Shown piece after piece: positions 8,777 to 17,888 of a stretch of DNA of 64,000 nt. The position numbers were made by a program, and so were the translations under genes. Numbering within the stretch: the stretch's first letter is position 1; every line of letters begins with the position of its first letter. Source of the stretch: Victivallis sp. Marseille-Q1083 (GTDB taxonomy: Bacteria; Verrucomicrobiota; Lentisphaeria; Victivallales; Victivallaceae); assembly GCF_903645315.1 (NCBI RefSeq), contig NZ_CAHJXL010000001.1, positions 682,001-746,000 of the forward strand. Direction: 5' to 3'. The notes beneath the pieces are model-generated. The model was not told the DNA's origin. It searched no databases and saw nothing but the letters and a program-made list of their open reading frames with translations.

Positions 8777-10927
8777 ATGAAACAAATCATTCAATCCTTT
8801 AAAACAGGGGAACTTTGGTTGGCAGAAGTCCCTGTCCCGCTTTGTAAAAAAAATGGTGTTCTGATGCAGAACCAGATTTCGTTCGTTTCGGCTGGAACGG
8901 AGCGAATGCTGGTCGATTTTGCTCAGAAAAATATTATCGGCAAAGCATTGCAAATGCCGGATCAGGTAAAAAAAGTCCTTCGCAAGATGAAAACGGAGGG
9001 AATTTTCAATACTTGGGAGAAAGTCAAAACCAAACTGGATCAACCCATTCCCCTGGGTTACTCCTGTGCTGGAATTGTTCTGGAAGTCGGCAGCCGGGTC
9101 CCCGGCTTGCAGGCCGGCGACCGGGTTGCCTGCGGCGGCGCCGGGTTTGCCAATCATGCCGAATTCAATTATGTACCCCGCAATCTGGTCGTGAAAATTC
9201 CGGATTCTGTTTCTTTTGAGGACGCGTCCTGCGCTACGGTAGGAAGTATTGCACTGCAGGGAGTCCGGCAATGCGATTTGAAGCTGGGAGAATCGGCGTG
9301 CGTCATCGGTTTGGGATTACTCGGCATCTTGGCCGTCCAAATGTTGAAAGCTGCCGGCTGTAAAGTGATCGGATTCGATCCCAATCCGCAACGTTGTACC
9401 CTGGCGGTGAGCTGCGGAGCGGATTTGGCTGTTCATGCCAATCTGGCTGATGCCGCCTTGGAATTTTCCGATGGCTATGGCGTTGATGCAGTTTTGATCA
9501 CAGCCGCAACCAAGTCGGACGAACCGGTGACCGTGGCGGGTGAAATCTGCCGCCAGAAAGGCAAAGTTGTGGTTACTGGTCTGGTGGGAATGGATATTCC
9601 ACGCGACCAATATTACAAAAAGGAACTGGATTTCAAATTGAGTCTTTCCTATGGTCCCGGGCGTTACGATCCGGTTTATGAAGACAACGGTATCGATTAT
9701 CCTTATGGGCTGGTTCGCTGGACAGAGCAGCGCAATATGAAAGCATTTCTGGATCTGGTTGCCATGGGGAAATTAGCACCCGGCAAATTAATCACCCACC
9801 GTTTTTTGTTTGACGAAGCCTTGCAGGCTTACGATCTTTTGCTGGGAAAGGTAACGGAACCTTATCTCGGAATTGTTTTACGATATTCCGAAGTCATTGA
9901 TCGGCAGCCGGCAGCTACCATTCAGTGCAATTCACCAAAGACAACCGCGCCCGAAGCGCCGGTGATCGGTTTTATCGGTTGCGGCAATTTCACCAAAGGT
10001 GTTTTGTTGCCGGCCCTGAAAAAATGTGATGCGGTTCGCTGGCGCGGACTTTGTACCGCCAGTGGGATGAACTGTGGTGAAACCGCCCAAAAAGAAGGGT
10101 TTGAAATTGCCACCACCGATGTCGATGCCATTCTGAAGGATGAGCAGATCAATACGGTTTTTATAACCACCCGGCATGATACCCATGCGGAATATGTCTG
10201 CCGCGCCTTGCAGGCGGGAAAGCATGTCTTTGTCGAAAAACCTTTGGCCATTCATCCGGAAGAATTGACTGAGATTCAAACCGCCTGCGCGAATCATCCC
10301 GGCAGAGTGATGGTCGGTTTCAACCGTCGTTTCAGCCCCCATGCCGTGTTATTGAAAAAGTACTTTGCCGATCGTACGTCTCCAATGCTGATTTCTTATC
10401 GGGTCAATGCCGGAATTGTTCCAAAAGATAGCTGGCTGCAGGATCCGGATACCGGCGGCGGTCGTTTGATTGGCGAAGGGTGCCATTTTATCGATTTCTG
10501 CACTTTTCTGATCGGTAAAAAGGTTACAGCGGTGCAAGCGATGTGTTTTGGCACAGCCAATGCGGCAATTACGGCGGAAGACAATATCTCCTGCAATTTA
10601 CTTTATGAAGATGGATCGGTTGCCAATCTTATTTATGTTGCGGAAGGCAGTGGAGAATTGGCGAAAGAACGCTGTGAAATTCATGCGGATTCTTCCAGCG
10701 CGATTATGGACAATTTCTGCCTGACAACCTGCAGCGGCAAGTTGGGGGAGCGGCGATTGAAAACATCGCAACAAAAAGGATTTGTGGAGGAATTAACACA
10801 TTTTCTTGAGGCAATTCGCCACGACGGTCCGGCCCCTATCCCGCTGCAGGAGTTATTCAATACGACCGAAGCTGCTTTCGCGATTCTCCGCTCTCTGCGC
10901 TCCGGCACCAACATTGTTCTTTCGTAA
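8777..10927 (+). CDS. Two-domain oxidoreductase: MDR alcohol dehydrogenase-like plus Gfo/Idh/MocA-like
   Basis: 716 residues in two parts. Residues about 1-370 form a zinc-type medium-chain dehydrogenase (GYSCAGIVLEVGSRVPGLQAGDRVACGG, then the Rossmann loop VIGLGLLGILAVQML). Residues about 385-700 form a Gfo/Idh/MocA domain, with the nucleotide loop IGFIGCGNFTKGVLLPAL and the family motif VEKPLAIHPEEL. This fusion is common in surface-polysaccharide loci beside heparinase II/III-like proteins, as here, and probably oxidises or epimerises a nucleotide sugar or an anchored glycan; the exact reaction is not known. The start at 8777 follows the acyltransferase by 26 bases. Confidence 0.9.
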   Translation: MKQIIQSFKTGELWLAEVPVPLCKKNGVLMQNQISFVSAGTERMLVDFAQKNIIGKALQMPDQVKKVLRKMKTEGIFNTWEKVKTKLDQPIPLGYSCAGIVLEVGSRVPGLQAGDRVACGGAGFANHAEFNYVPRNLVVKIPDSVSFEDASCATVGSIALQGVRQCDLKLGESACVIGLGLLGILAVQMLKAAGCKVIGFDPNPQRCTLAVSCGADLAVHANLADAALEFSDGYGVDAVLITAATKSDEPVTVAGEICRQKGKVVVTGLVGMDIPRDQYYKKELDFKLSLSYGPGRYDPVYEDNGIDYPYGLVRWTEQRNMKAFLDLVAMGKLAPGKLITHRFLFDEALQAYDLLLGKVTEPYLGIVLRYSEVIDRQPAATIQCNSPKTTAPEAPVIGFIGCGNFTKGVLLPALKKCDAVRWRGLCTASGMNCGETAQKEGFEIATTDVDAILKDEQINTVFITTRHDTHAEYVCRALQAGKHVFVEKPLAIHPEELTEIQTACANHPGRVMVGFNRRFSPHAVLLKKYFADRTSPMLISYRVNAGIVPKDSWLQDPDTGGGRLIGEGCHFIDFCTFLIGKKVTAVQAMCFGTANAAITAEDNISCNLLYEDGSVANLIYVAEGSGELAKERCEIHADSSSAIMDNFCLTTCSGKLGERRLKTSQQKGFVEELTHFLEAIRHDGPAPIPLQELFNTTEAAFAILRSLRSGTNIVLS

Positions 10928-11010
10928 CCGATGAAGTCCACCGAAATGACTCATTGGGATATTCGCCTAATCGCTGCCGTAATCATTTTCCATTTCGGCT
11001 AAAAGTCCCG

Positions 11011-11048
11011 CCGAATTCTCTTTGATTCGGAAACTATTTTTTTTGATT
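11011..11048 (+). terminator. Possible weak terminator before the heparinase-like gene
   Basis: A six-pair stem (CCGAAT at 11011-11016 with ATTCGG at 11025-11030) is followed by AAACTA and eight Ts. The stem is short and the T tract lies a little away from it, so attenuation or partial termination is more likely than a full stop. The next gene begins only nine bases after the T tract and has no visible ribosome site. Confidence 0.35.
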
Positions 11049-11052
11049 CGTT

Positions 11053-12681
11053 ATGCTGAAAAAGTACTTCTTGTATTTTCATACTTGCCGTCATTTGAAA
11101 ACGCGTCAGATTCTGTGGCGTATTTATTTGAAATTGCATAAAATTCATTGGCGTAAGCAAGCGGCGCCGCCTTCGTGTATTCCGCTTGGACATTGGGTTC
11201 CTCCAATTGCTGTCGGACGAATTTTAGCCGGGGAAAATGAGTTTACTTTTCTGCATGAAACCCATCGTTGTCAAATGCCGGCCGATTGGAACCATCCGGA
11301 AAGATCGAAATTATATCTTTACAATCTGCACTATTTTGATTGGCTACGACAGCCGGATTTGCCGCCAGCAACCAAAAATCTCTGGATGGAGCGCTGGACT
11401 GAGGAAAATCCTCCAATTGCCGGTAACGGTTGGGAACCTTATCCGATTTCTTTGCGGGTGGTCAATTGGATCAAATGGGGACTTCAAGAACCATTATCCG
11501 AAAAAATTTTGGATTCGCTGGCGCTGCAACTGAGAATTCTTGAACAGCAGATCGAATATCATTTGCTGGCTAACCATTTGTTGGCCAATGCGAAAGCTTT
11601 GATTTTCGGCGGTTTGTTTTTTGCCTCGCCGGAAGGCGGGCGCTGGTATGAACTCGGGATCGACATTTATCGTCAGGAACTGCCCGAACAAATTCTACGG
11701 GACGGCGGCCATATCGAACGTTCGCCGATGTATCATGCGATCATTTTGGAAGATATCCTGGATATCATCAATTTATTTTATGCAATGAAAGGAAAATCCA
11801 GACAATTGCCGTTGGATTTTGACCGGATTGCTTGTCGAATGTTGCATTGGCTTCAAGTAATGACGATGCCGGACGGCGACATCACCTTTTTCAACGATGC
11901 CGCTTTCGGCATTGCACCCCGTTTGGAATCTTTGATTGCGTATGCCAACCGATTGGGATTGAATTACCATTGCTCGGAGCTTCCGGCGGTCTGCCAACTG
12001 GCCGATTCCGGTTATTGCCGGGTTGCTTGCGGACCGTGGCTGCTCTGGACCGATACTGCGCCGCTTGGCCCGGATTATCAGCCGGGACATGCCCATGCCG
12101 ATCTGTTATCGTTCGAATTGTGTTACCGGAATAAACGTTTGCTGGTAAATTCTGGAACCAGTTGCTATACAGGACCTGATCGGCAGTTGGAGCGTGCAAC
12201 CTCCGCTCATAATACCCTGACTTTGGCCGGACAGAATTCTGCCGAAGTCTGGAAAGACCACCGGGTGGCCAGACGTGGCAAAATTGTTGACTGCTCCATC
12301 GCGTCGCAAATTTTGACTGCCACGCATGATGGCTTTCTGCGGCAGTTCGGTTGTTTGCACCGCCGTTGTTGGCGATGGACCCCGGAAGCCATCTTCATCG
12401 AAGACCGGGTCAGCGGGGCGGCTCAACTCCCGGTAGAACTTTATTTTCATTGGCATCCGGATTGGCAAGTGGAAACTCATGGGAACTCAGCAGTTGTTTT
12501 GCGGCATGTAGACGGAACGCGTTGCCAAATACAGTTTGAGAAACCGCCGCGCCGGCTGGAGGTGCGGAAAAGTTTTTATCGTTGCGGCTTTGGCCGGCGT
12601 ATCCCCAATGTCACCATTGTGGCAGAACAGGATAAAGATAGTATGGAGTTGCAAATCGTTACAAGGATTCTGGCATTATGA
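11053..12681 (+). CDS. Heparinase II/III-like protein (alginate-lyase superfamily)
   Basis: 542 residues without an obvious signal peptide. The N-terminal half is an alpha-helical (alpha/alpha toroid) lyase-like domain (RWTEENPPIAGNGWEPYPISLRVVNW; EQQIEYHLLANHLLANAKAL), and the C-terminal half a beta-sandwich with PGHAHADLLSFEL and the family signature NSGTSCYTGPDRQLERATSAHNTL (about residues 365-390). Proteins of this family within O-antigen/exopolysaccharide loci, paired with the two-domain dehydrogenase, are thought to modify or trim uronate-containing glycans. Its stop overlaps the next ATG by four bases. Whether it has lyase activity cannot be told. Confidence 0.87.
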   Translation: MLKKYFLYFHTCRHLKTRQILWRIYLKLHKIHWRKQAAPPSCIPLGHWVPPIAVGRILAGENEFTFLHETHRCQMPADWNHPERSKLYLYNLHYFDWLRQPDLPPATKNLWMERWTEENPPIAGNGWEPYPISLRVVNWIKWGLQEPLSEKILDSLALQLRILEQQIEYHLLANHLLANAKALIFGGLFFASPEGGRWYELGIDIYRQELPEQILRDGGHIERSPMYHAIILEDILDIINLFYAMKGKSRQLPLDFDRIACRMLHWLQVMTMPDGDITFFNDAAFGIAPRLESLIAYANRLGLNYHCSELPAVCQLADSGYCRVACGPWLLWTDTAPLGPDYQPGHAHADLLSFELCYRNKRLLVNSGTSCYTGPDRQLERATSAHNTLTLAGQNSAEVWKDHRVARRGKIVDCSIASQILTATHDGFLRQFGCLHRRCWRWTPEAIFIEDRVSGAAQLPVELYFHWHPDWQVETHGNSAVVLRHVDGTRCQIQFEKPPRRLEVRKSFYRCGFGRRIPNVTIVAEQDKDSMELQIVTRILAL

Positions 12682-13904
12682 GAATTTTATTTTTTTCTCA
12701 CTATTACGCACCGGAAGGCAATGCACCGGCTTCCCGTGTTACGGCGTTGACGCGTCGTTGGGCAGAGCAGGGTCATGAAGTTACCGTCATTACCTGCGCG
12801 CCCAATGTCCCGTCCGGCAAGGTTTACAGCGGTTATAAAAATAAATTATATCAAACGGAATTCATCGATCAAGTGCGGGTAATCCGGGTATGGACTTACA
12901 TTGCGCCGAACCGGGGGATTGTCAGAAGGATATCCAATTATCTCAGTTATATGTTCAGTGCATTATTTGTTGCATTGTTTTTGTCACGTCCCGATGTCAC
13001 GATTGCCACCAGTCCGCAGTTCTTCTGCGGGTGGGCTGGGGTGCTTTTTCAGTTTTTCAAAGGGGGAATTTTTATTTTGGAGGTTCGTGACATCTGGCCG
13101 GAATCGATCAGTGCGGTGGAGGCAAAGATGCCGAATTGGTTGCTGAAGCCAATTATCCTGATGGAACGAATTATGTATCGCCGAGCTGACCATATCGTTA
13201 CGGTTGGCAGTGGTTATTTGGAGAAATTGGTGGAACGGCAGGTAGCCAGGGAAAAGGTTGCTGTTGTCATGAATGGAGTGGATAGTGATATTTTTCGTCC
13301 GAGTGAATGTAATAAGGCATTTCTGGAATCTTGGGGATTGAAAGATAAGTTCGTTTGCAGTTATATCGGAACGATTGGTATGGCATGTGGTTTGGAAGTG
13401 GTTTTGGCGGCGGCAGCGCGTTTGAAGGAAATGCAACGCTCCGACATCGCGTTTTTGCTGGTGGGGGATGGTGCGGTGCGGGAAAAGTTGGAGGCCGAAG
13501 CACGGAAACGTCAACTGGACAATGTAGTGTTTGCCGGTCTGCGGCCCAAAAAGGAAATGCCGGAATTCATCGCTGCCAGCGATGTCAACTTGGTACATTT
13601 GCGTAAGACAGAACTGTTCACGACTGTAATGCCTTCCAAAATTTTTGAATGCGCAGGAATGCAGCGTCCTTTGATCATTGGGGTCCAGGGGTTTGCGGAA
13701 AAATTCGTTACGGAGGCTCAAGCCGGAATTGCCATTGCTCCCGGCAACGCCTCTGCGCTTGCAACTGCCGTTGGTTATTTGGCGGATCATCCGGAAGAAT
13801 GTAAACGGTTGGGAGAAAATGCATATCGGAATATTGCGCTGCATTATGACCGTAAGCAGCTGGCGGATACTTATCTTGAGCTTTTGAGCCAGTGGGCACA
13901 CTGA
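12678..13904 (+). CDS. Glycosyltransferase family 4 (WbuB-like)
   Basis: 408 residues starting MRILFFSHYYAPEGNAPASRV, the typical WbuB/WcaI opening with the glycine-containing acceptor loop. There is a hydrophobic membrane-associating stretch at about residues 90-105. The donor half has YIGTIGMACGLEVVL, LLVGDGAVREKLEAEA and PSKIFECAGMQRPLIIG, the E-x7-E-like motif of GT4. WbuB-type enzymes add an N-acetylated amino sugar in O-antigen assembly; the exact sugar is not determined here. The ATG overlaps the stop of the heparinase-like gene, so both are on one transcript. Confidence 0.9.
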   Translation: MRILFFSHYYAPEGNAPASRVTALTRRWAEQGHEVTVITCAPNVPSGKVYSGYKNKLYQTEFIDQVRVIRVWTYIAPNRGIVRRISNYLSYMFSALFVALFLSRPDVTIATSPQFFCGWAGVLFQFFKGGIFILEVRDIWPESISAVEAKMPNWLLKPIILMERIMYRRADHIVTVGSGYLEKLVERQVAREKVAVVMNGVDSDIFRPSECNKAFLESWGLKDKFVCSYIGTIGMACGLEVVLAAAARLKEMQRSDIAFLLVGDGAVREKLEAEARKRQLDNVVFAGLRPKKEMPEFIAASDVNLVHLRKTELFTTVMPSKIFECAGMQRPLIIGVQGFAEKFVTEAQAGIAIAPGNASALATAVGYLADHPEECKRLGENAYRNIALHYDRKQLADTYLELLSQWAH

Positions 13905-13923
13905 GAAGCAGAATCAAACTCAA

Positions 13924-14739
13924 ATGGCTTTGCAAATATCAAAACAGCTTCCCGGATTTTTTCAACGAATCGGCGTTGATTGGGTCATTGGCAACCGTAC
14001 TGCCACAATCCTATTGTTGGGAATTGTGATATTGGGAGTTGGACTCCGTATGATTCGCTTACAGCAGGTCCATCTGCTGGAACGCGATGAGATCGTTTAC
14101 CTGGAAATGGCTGAAAAATGGGCCGCGGAAGGAATTGATGCCGTTTACCTGGATACAGAATATACGATTCCGCCTGTTTTGTTGTTTGGGATGAAAATTT
14201 TGATTGGGTGGGGAGTGCCAGGTATTGTTGCAGGGAAATTATGCGGCATGGTAACTGGAGGGATTTTTATAATTCCATTTTTTTTCATCGGCAAATTACT
14301 GTTTGGTAAAAATTCTGCCGGGTTGCTTTTGTCTCTGCTGGCGGCAGTTCAGCCTTATGCCGTCCGTATGGCACCTTTGATGGAGCGGGATGGTATAAAT
14401 GTTACCTGGTACGCTTTTTTCTTCTGGACTGCTTTATACGCCATCCAAAAAAATAAGTGTTGGAGTTGGGGATTGGCGGGAGGATTTGCGGCTTTGGCAA
14501 TATTTACTCGTCATGAATCCTGGGAATTGATTTTGCTTACATTGCTTTATTGGATGGTTGCCGGCATATTGCACTTATTCTCCTGGAAACATAATTTGAA
14601 AAGTTTCTGCTGCTTTTGGGGAGGGCTGGGGCTGATGGTAATGATCTGTCATTGGAGCATGAAGATTCCAGATTATTATTATCAGGATAATTATATAAGA
14701 AAATTTGAAATCTTTTTATTGGCTCAAAAGAAACGCTGA
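13924..14739 (+). CDS. GT39-type membrane glycosyltransferase, N-terminal part (probably frameshifted)
   Basis: 271 residues. A first transmembrane helix (about residues 25-43) is followed by a periplasmic loop with the acidic ERDE motif (53-56), the hallmark of GT39/ArnT-like enzymes that use polyprenyl-phosphate sugars, and then at least four further helices. A complete member has ten or more helices, but this frame stops at 14737-14739 in a loop. The next frame begins three bases later, is open back to 14709, and encodes the missing C-terminal helices. The pair is best read as one gene of about 700 codons broken by an indel between about 14706 and 14739, where T5 and A4 runs occur. Confidence 0.75.
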   Translation: MALQISKQLPGFFQRIGVDWVIGNRTATILLLGIVILGVGLRMIRLQQVHLLERDEIVYLEMAEKWAAEGIDAVYLDTEYTIPPVLLFGMKILIGWGVPGIVAGKLCGMVTGGIFIIPFFFIGKLLFGKNSAGLLLSLLAAVQPYAVRMAPLMERDGINVTWYAFFFWTALYAIQKNKCWSWGLAGGFAALAIFTRHESWELILLTLLYWMVAGILHLFSWKHNLKSFCCFWGGLGLMVMICHWSMKIPDYYYQDNYIRKFEIFLLAQKKR

Positions 14740-14741
14740 AG

Positions 14742-16043
14742 ATGATGTTTGAGCTGATGCAATCATTGGACAATATCCTCTTTTTACCGTTCACTTGTCT
14801 CATGCTGTCAGGTTGCATCTTCCTGATTGTTAATCATGGGAGATTGGCCGGCAGTCGAAAAATCGGTATTTTCTTTTTGAGTGCGATTGTTCTGATGATT
14901 GGCTGGCGTTGCTGTGTCGAATTGGTTTCAGGACGATATTTTTCAGCTTTAATTGTGCCGGCAATTTGTCTGAGTGGCTATGCTTTGCTTCTGTTTTCCT
15001 CCCAAGCGATTCGGCGGGGAATTTTGAGGTGTCTGGTATTGATTATCGTAATCCTTTGTATAGGAAAGGCATTAAATCCACCCTACTATAAAGAATATCT
15101 GTTGGAAATAGGTGAAGTTATTCGGCAGGATGTCAAAAATGAGAAATTTTTTGTCCCGCGGATTTATATTAACTTTCCGGAGGCGGAACGCGTTGGTTAT
15201 TATTCCGGCTTGAAAATTTATAATTTTCAGGACCAGATTTCTGCTCCGATAGAATTCACCAGACGATTCGAAAAATTGATGGAAAATTTTCCATTTTACG
15301 ACGCTTACTATTTTGTACTGAGGGAAAAAAAGATTGATCCGCTGATGGCGGATATCGAGAAGTATTGTACTGACAGAGAACTAAAAATTTCTGAAATCTA
15401 TACGGAAAAATCGGAAAAATATACTGTAAAAATCATTCGAATTTCCCATGCAGAAGAATTTTACGGAGAGGCGATCAGTAATGCTGCTGCAATGGAGTTG
15501 GCCGAAGTTTCCTGTCAGAAACTTACCAATGGAAATTTTCGTCGATGGCAGCCGGTTGCATGGAATAATTGGCCATGGAATAAGTTGGCGGAAAAATTCG
15601 AGACTCTTCAATTCCATCAACAGGATGTTTTGTTTTTTCCGATGGGATGGCAGCCGAATCCTGCCCATGTACCCATTCCTCCACGAGTTGGATTCCAGTT
15701 TCGGGAAGTTCAAGAAGAAGGTCCGCATACGGCTCTGTCGATACATGCTGAAGGTGGAATCGTGATCAACAGCATACATTCTGTTCCGGTTCAAAATTAT
15801 CAGGGAATACTGATTGCGAAGGGAAATGAAGGGAGCGTTTGCAAACTGTATGCTTATTGTGCGGAAAATAGTAAATTTTTGCAGACAATACAAGTAGCGA
15901 CTTGTATCTTTCAGGATACCGGGATACGGTTTTTCTCCTTTCAGATTGATCCGGCAGCGTTGCCGGAGGAAACGACAAAATTCCGGTTGGCTATCGGCAT
16001 TGAAAATGGAGATATTGATATTTATAAAATTGACCTGTTTTAG
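14742..16043 (+). CDS. GT39-type membrane glycosyltransferase, C-terminal part, with carbohydrate-binding-like tail
   Basis: 433 residues. The first 115 contain four hydrophobic helices, including VSGRYFSALIVPAICLSGYAL, which matches the RY-x-P/L helix found late in GT39/ArnT-like enzymes. A soluble region follows, and from about residue 250 a beta-rich module begins (LTNGNFRRWQPVAWNNWP) resembling carbohydrate-binding or discoidin-like domains. It lacks the acidic catalytic motif, which is in the preceding frame. It could be a separate translationally coupled subunit, but a single gene split by a frameshift is the simpler reading. The frame is open upstream of the ATG for 33 bases. Confidence 0.7.
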   Translation: MMFELMQSLDNILFLPFTCLMLSGCIFLIVNHGRLAGSRKIGIFFLSAIVLMIGWRCCVELVSGRYFSALIVPAICLSGYALLLFSSQAIRRGILRCLVLIIVILCIGKALNPPYYKEYLLEIGEVIRQDVKNEKFFVPRIYINFPEAERVGYYSGLKIYNFQDQISAPIEFTRRFEKLMENFPFYDAYYFVLREKKIDPLMADIEKYCTDRELKISEIYTEKSEKYTVKIIRISHAEEFYGEAISNAAAMELAEVSCQKLTNGNFRRWQPVAWNNWPWNKLAEKFETLQFHQQDVLFFPMGWQPNPAHVPIPPRVGFQFREVQEEGPHTALSIHAEGGIVINSIHSVPVQNYQGILIAKGNEGSVCKLYAYCAENSKFLQTIQVATCIFQDTGIRFFSFQIDPAALPEETTKFRLAIGIENGDIDIYKIDLF

Positions 16044-16107
16044 AACTAGGTTCTTTATGTTTTTTTTGAATGTTTACAACTTCAACATCTAGCCAGGGAG
16101 GTAAAAA

Positions 16108-17007
16108 ATGGAAAAATTGAGTTACTTTATTTTGTTGTGCGGCTTAGTGACTGCCGGAGGATGTCTGTCACCAGCACAAGAAGAGGAAAATTATCTGGAG
16201 AATTTTAACGTCGTTACCATCAAGGAAGATACCGAAAAGGAGAGGATTGAAATCAAAACTCCAACGGACTGGCAGAATTGGAACCCGAAAACCGGAATTT
16301 ATAGGGAAACTGATGCCGACTTTGAAGTAGAAGGCAAGTCGGTAAGTCTTTATGGAAAAGATTTATTGAAGATAGATCCCGCCAAAACAATTTGTATTTC
16401 CGCTAATTTCAAAAATTTATCTTCACAAGCCGATGCAAACGTTTACCTTGGCTTTCGCCTCTATGATCAGGATAAAAAAGAAATTCGAGACTGGAATGTC
16501 TGTGTAATTCCGGATAGCGATACTGTCTTAAGCCGGAAATGCAGCCCTGAGTCCACGACTATCTACGTCAGGGATGCTTCTCGCTGGCCGGAACAAAGTA
16601 AAGTTCATCTTGCTTTCTTTACAGCAACAGACTATAGCGATTTGCCCAATGCCAATATCAAACATTCGGCAGGGCAAATAATTCAGTCAATTACTAAACT
16701 TACAGACCATAATTATGCAGTGGAATTTGCAAATCCGGTCGGTTTTGCCGGAGATGCAGCGACTCCCGTCCGTCTGCATAAACAGGGGGGCGCTTATATG
16801 TATGCCGGAGGAAGTAAATTACTGAAATCGCAGGAAAGTATTTCTTTATCTGGTTGTGTAAAGGGACAGGTCGAAAAAGACATGCCTCAAAATGCCTGGT
16901 GTCCTGGTGCTGCATATGCTCGGGTGATCGTATTGGTACGTAGCAATTCCGAGGATTGCAAAATTCAATTTGATTCTATAAAAGTAGAAGAGGTCGATTC
17001 CAAGTAG
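16108..17007 (+). CDS. Putative lipoprotein of unknown function
   Basis: 299 residues behind a strong ribosome site (GGGAGG, eight bases before the ATG). A signal peptide ends in a lipobox-like TAGGC with the cysteine at residue 19, so the protein is probably lipid-anchored at the membrane. The rest is beta-rich, with SISANFKNLSSQADANVYLGFRLYD-like sequence suggesting a jelly-roll or carbohydrate-binding fold, similar in feel to the tail of the preceding gene. It is the last gene of the plus-strand polysaccharide region. No family was recognised. Confidence 0.7.
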   Translation: MEKLSYFILLCGLVTAGGCLSPAQEEENYLENFNVVTIKEDTEKERIEIKTPTDWQNWNPKTGIYRETDADFEVEGKSVSLYGKDLLKIDPAKTICISANFKNLSSQADANVYLGFRLYDQDKKEIRDWNVCVIPDSDTVLSRKCSPESTTIYVRDASRWPEQSKVHLAFFTATDYSDLPNANIKHSAGQIIQSITKLTDHNYAVEFANPVGFAGDAATPVRLHKQGGAYMYAGGSKLLKSQESISLSGCVKGQVEKDMPQNAWCPGAAYARVIVLVRSNSEDCKIQFDSIKVEEVDSK

Positions 17008-17888
17008 AGGCGCCGGATAAGGTCATCGAAATTTATTGCCAATACGGATGGTTTTGATAATCTGGAATTTCATAAATCTACCCTTAAATAATGGCGTAAC
17101 CTGGCGATAGGCTCCGATCAACTTATCCGATTTCACCCAAATTATCTCCCCCTTCTCGAAAAGTTACTGTCCTAAAAAATGAATTCCATTTAAAAATTCT
17201 CCGACCCCGGCGGTTTGGAGAACGATTGATCCAGCTATCGCCACAAGCCGGGAGGGGGCAAGAAATCCCGCTATAGCAACCGACTTTATTTTTCAGTCAT
17301 CGCTTATGTGCTCCCAAACCGGGATTATTCAGTTCGACAACATCACCTCGCAAGCCGTGCATAACAATGGTTGCGCGCTGGATTCGTTCAGAAACTCTGG
17401 GTACGCAGGTCTGACGGAATATGATGAAATGGAGGAAATCGCCTGGGAATGACAGTCCGCAACGGTATGGTCCAAGTACCGCCTGTCCTGAAGGCGGTCG
17501 GCCCCAATCCTACGGCCAGGAAACAATGGAAGCAAAAGGAAGTTGTCGCCCGTCGCAACCGAAGCCGACCGGCACGATAGCGCAGTTTTGACGAACTTCT
17601 TCGGAATCGCGTCGTTCCCCCGGAGCCCGGACACGTCGAATCCATTGGGAAAACCCTGTCCGGATACTGAATACGTTGGTAAACGTAACTTACGGTGTCA
17701 CATGGAATGCTCCCGCAACAGCCGGCCATGTGGAGTTGAAGAAGAATTCCTGTCAGATACGAGAAAACGTACATGGCAACCGGGGCTGGCCATATCTGAC
17801 GGCCGCTATGATCATCATGAATAAAGTCATGAGGATTTATCCGGTACAATGATACTTTATTCGTTGATAACCTCTAAAGAATACCTGG
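17008..17888. other. Gene-poor stretch, probably decayed coding sequence
   Basis: No credible gene was found in these 880 bases. Short open frames exist on both strands, but none has a ribosome site or recognisable motif. Coding-like stretches in changing plus frames, such as a segment around 17690-17820 reading VTYGVTWNAPATAGHVELKK, suggest an old gene broken by several frameshifts, perhaps a cell-surface beta-domain protein. The stretch separates the plus-strand polysaccharide locus from the minus-strand genes that follow. Confidence 0.4.

Noticed and set aside
12984-13901. 305-codon minus-strand frame opposite the WbuB-like glycosyltransferase
   Set aside because: The plus strand encodes a complete GT4 enzyme; the complement frame has no motif or start signal.
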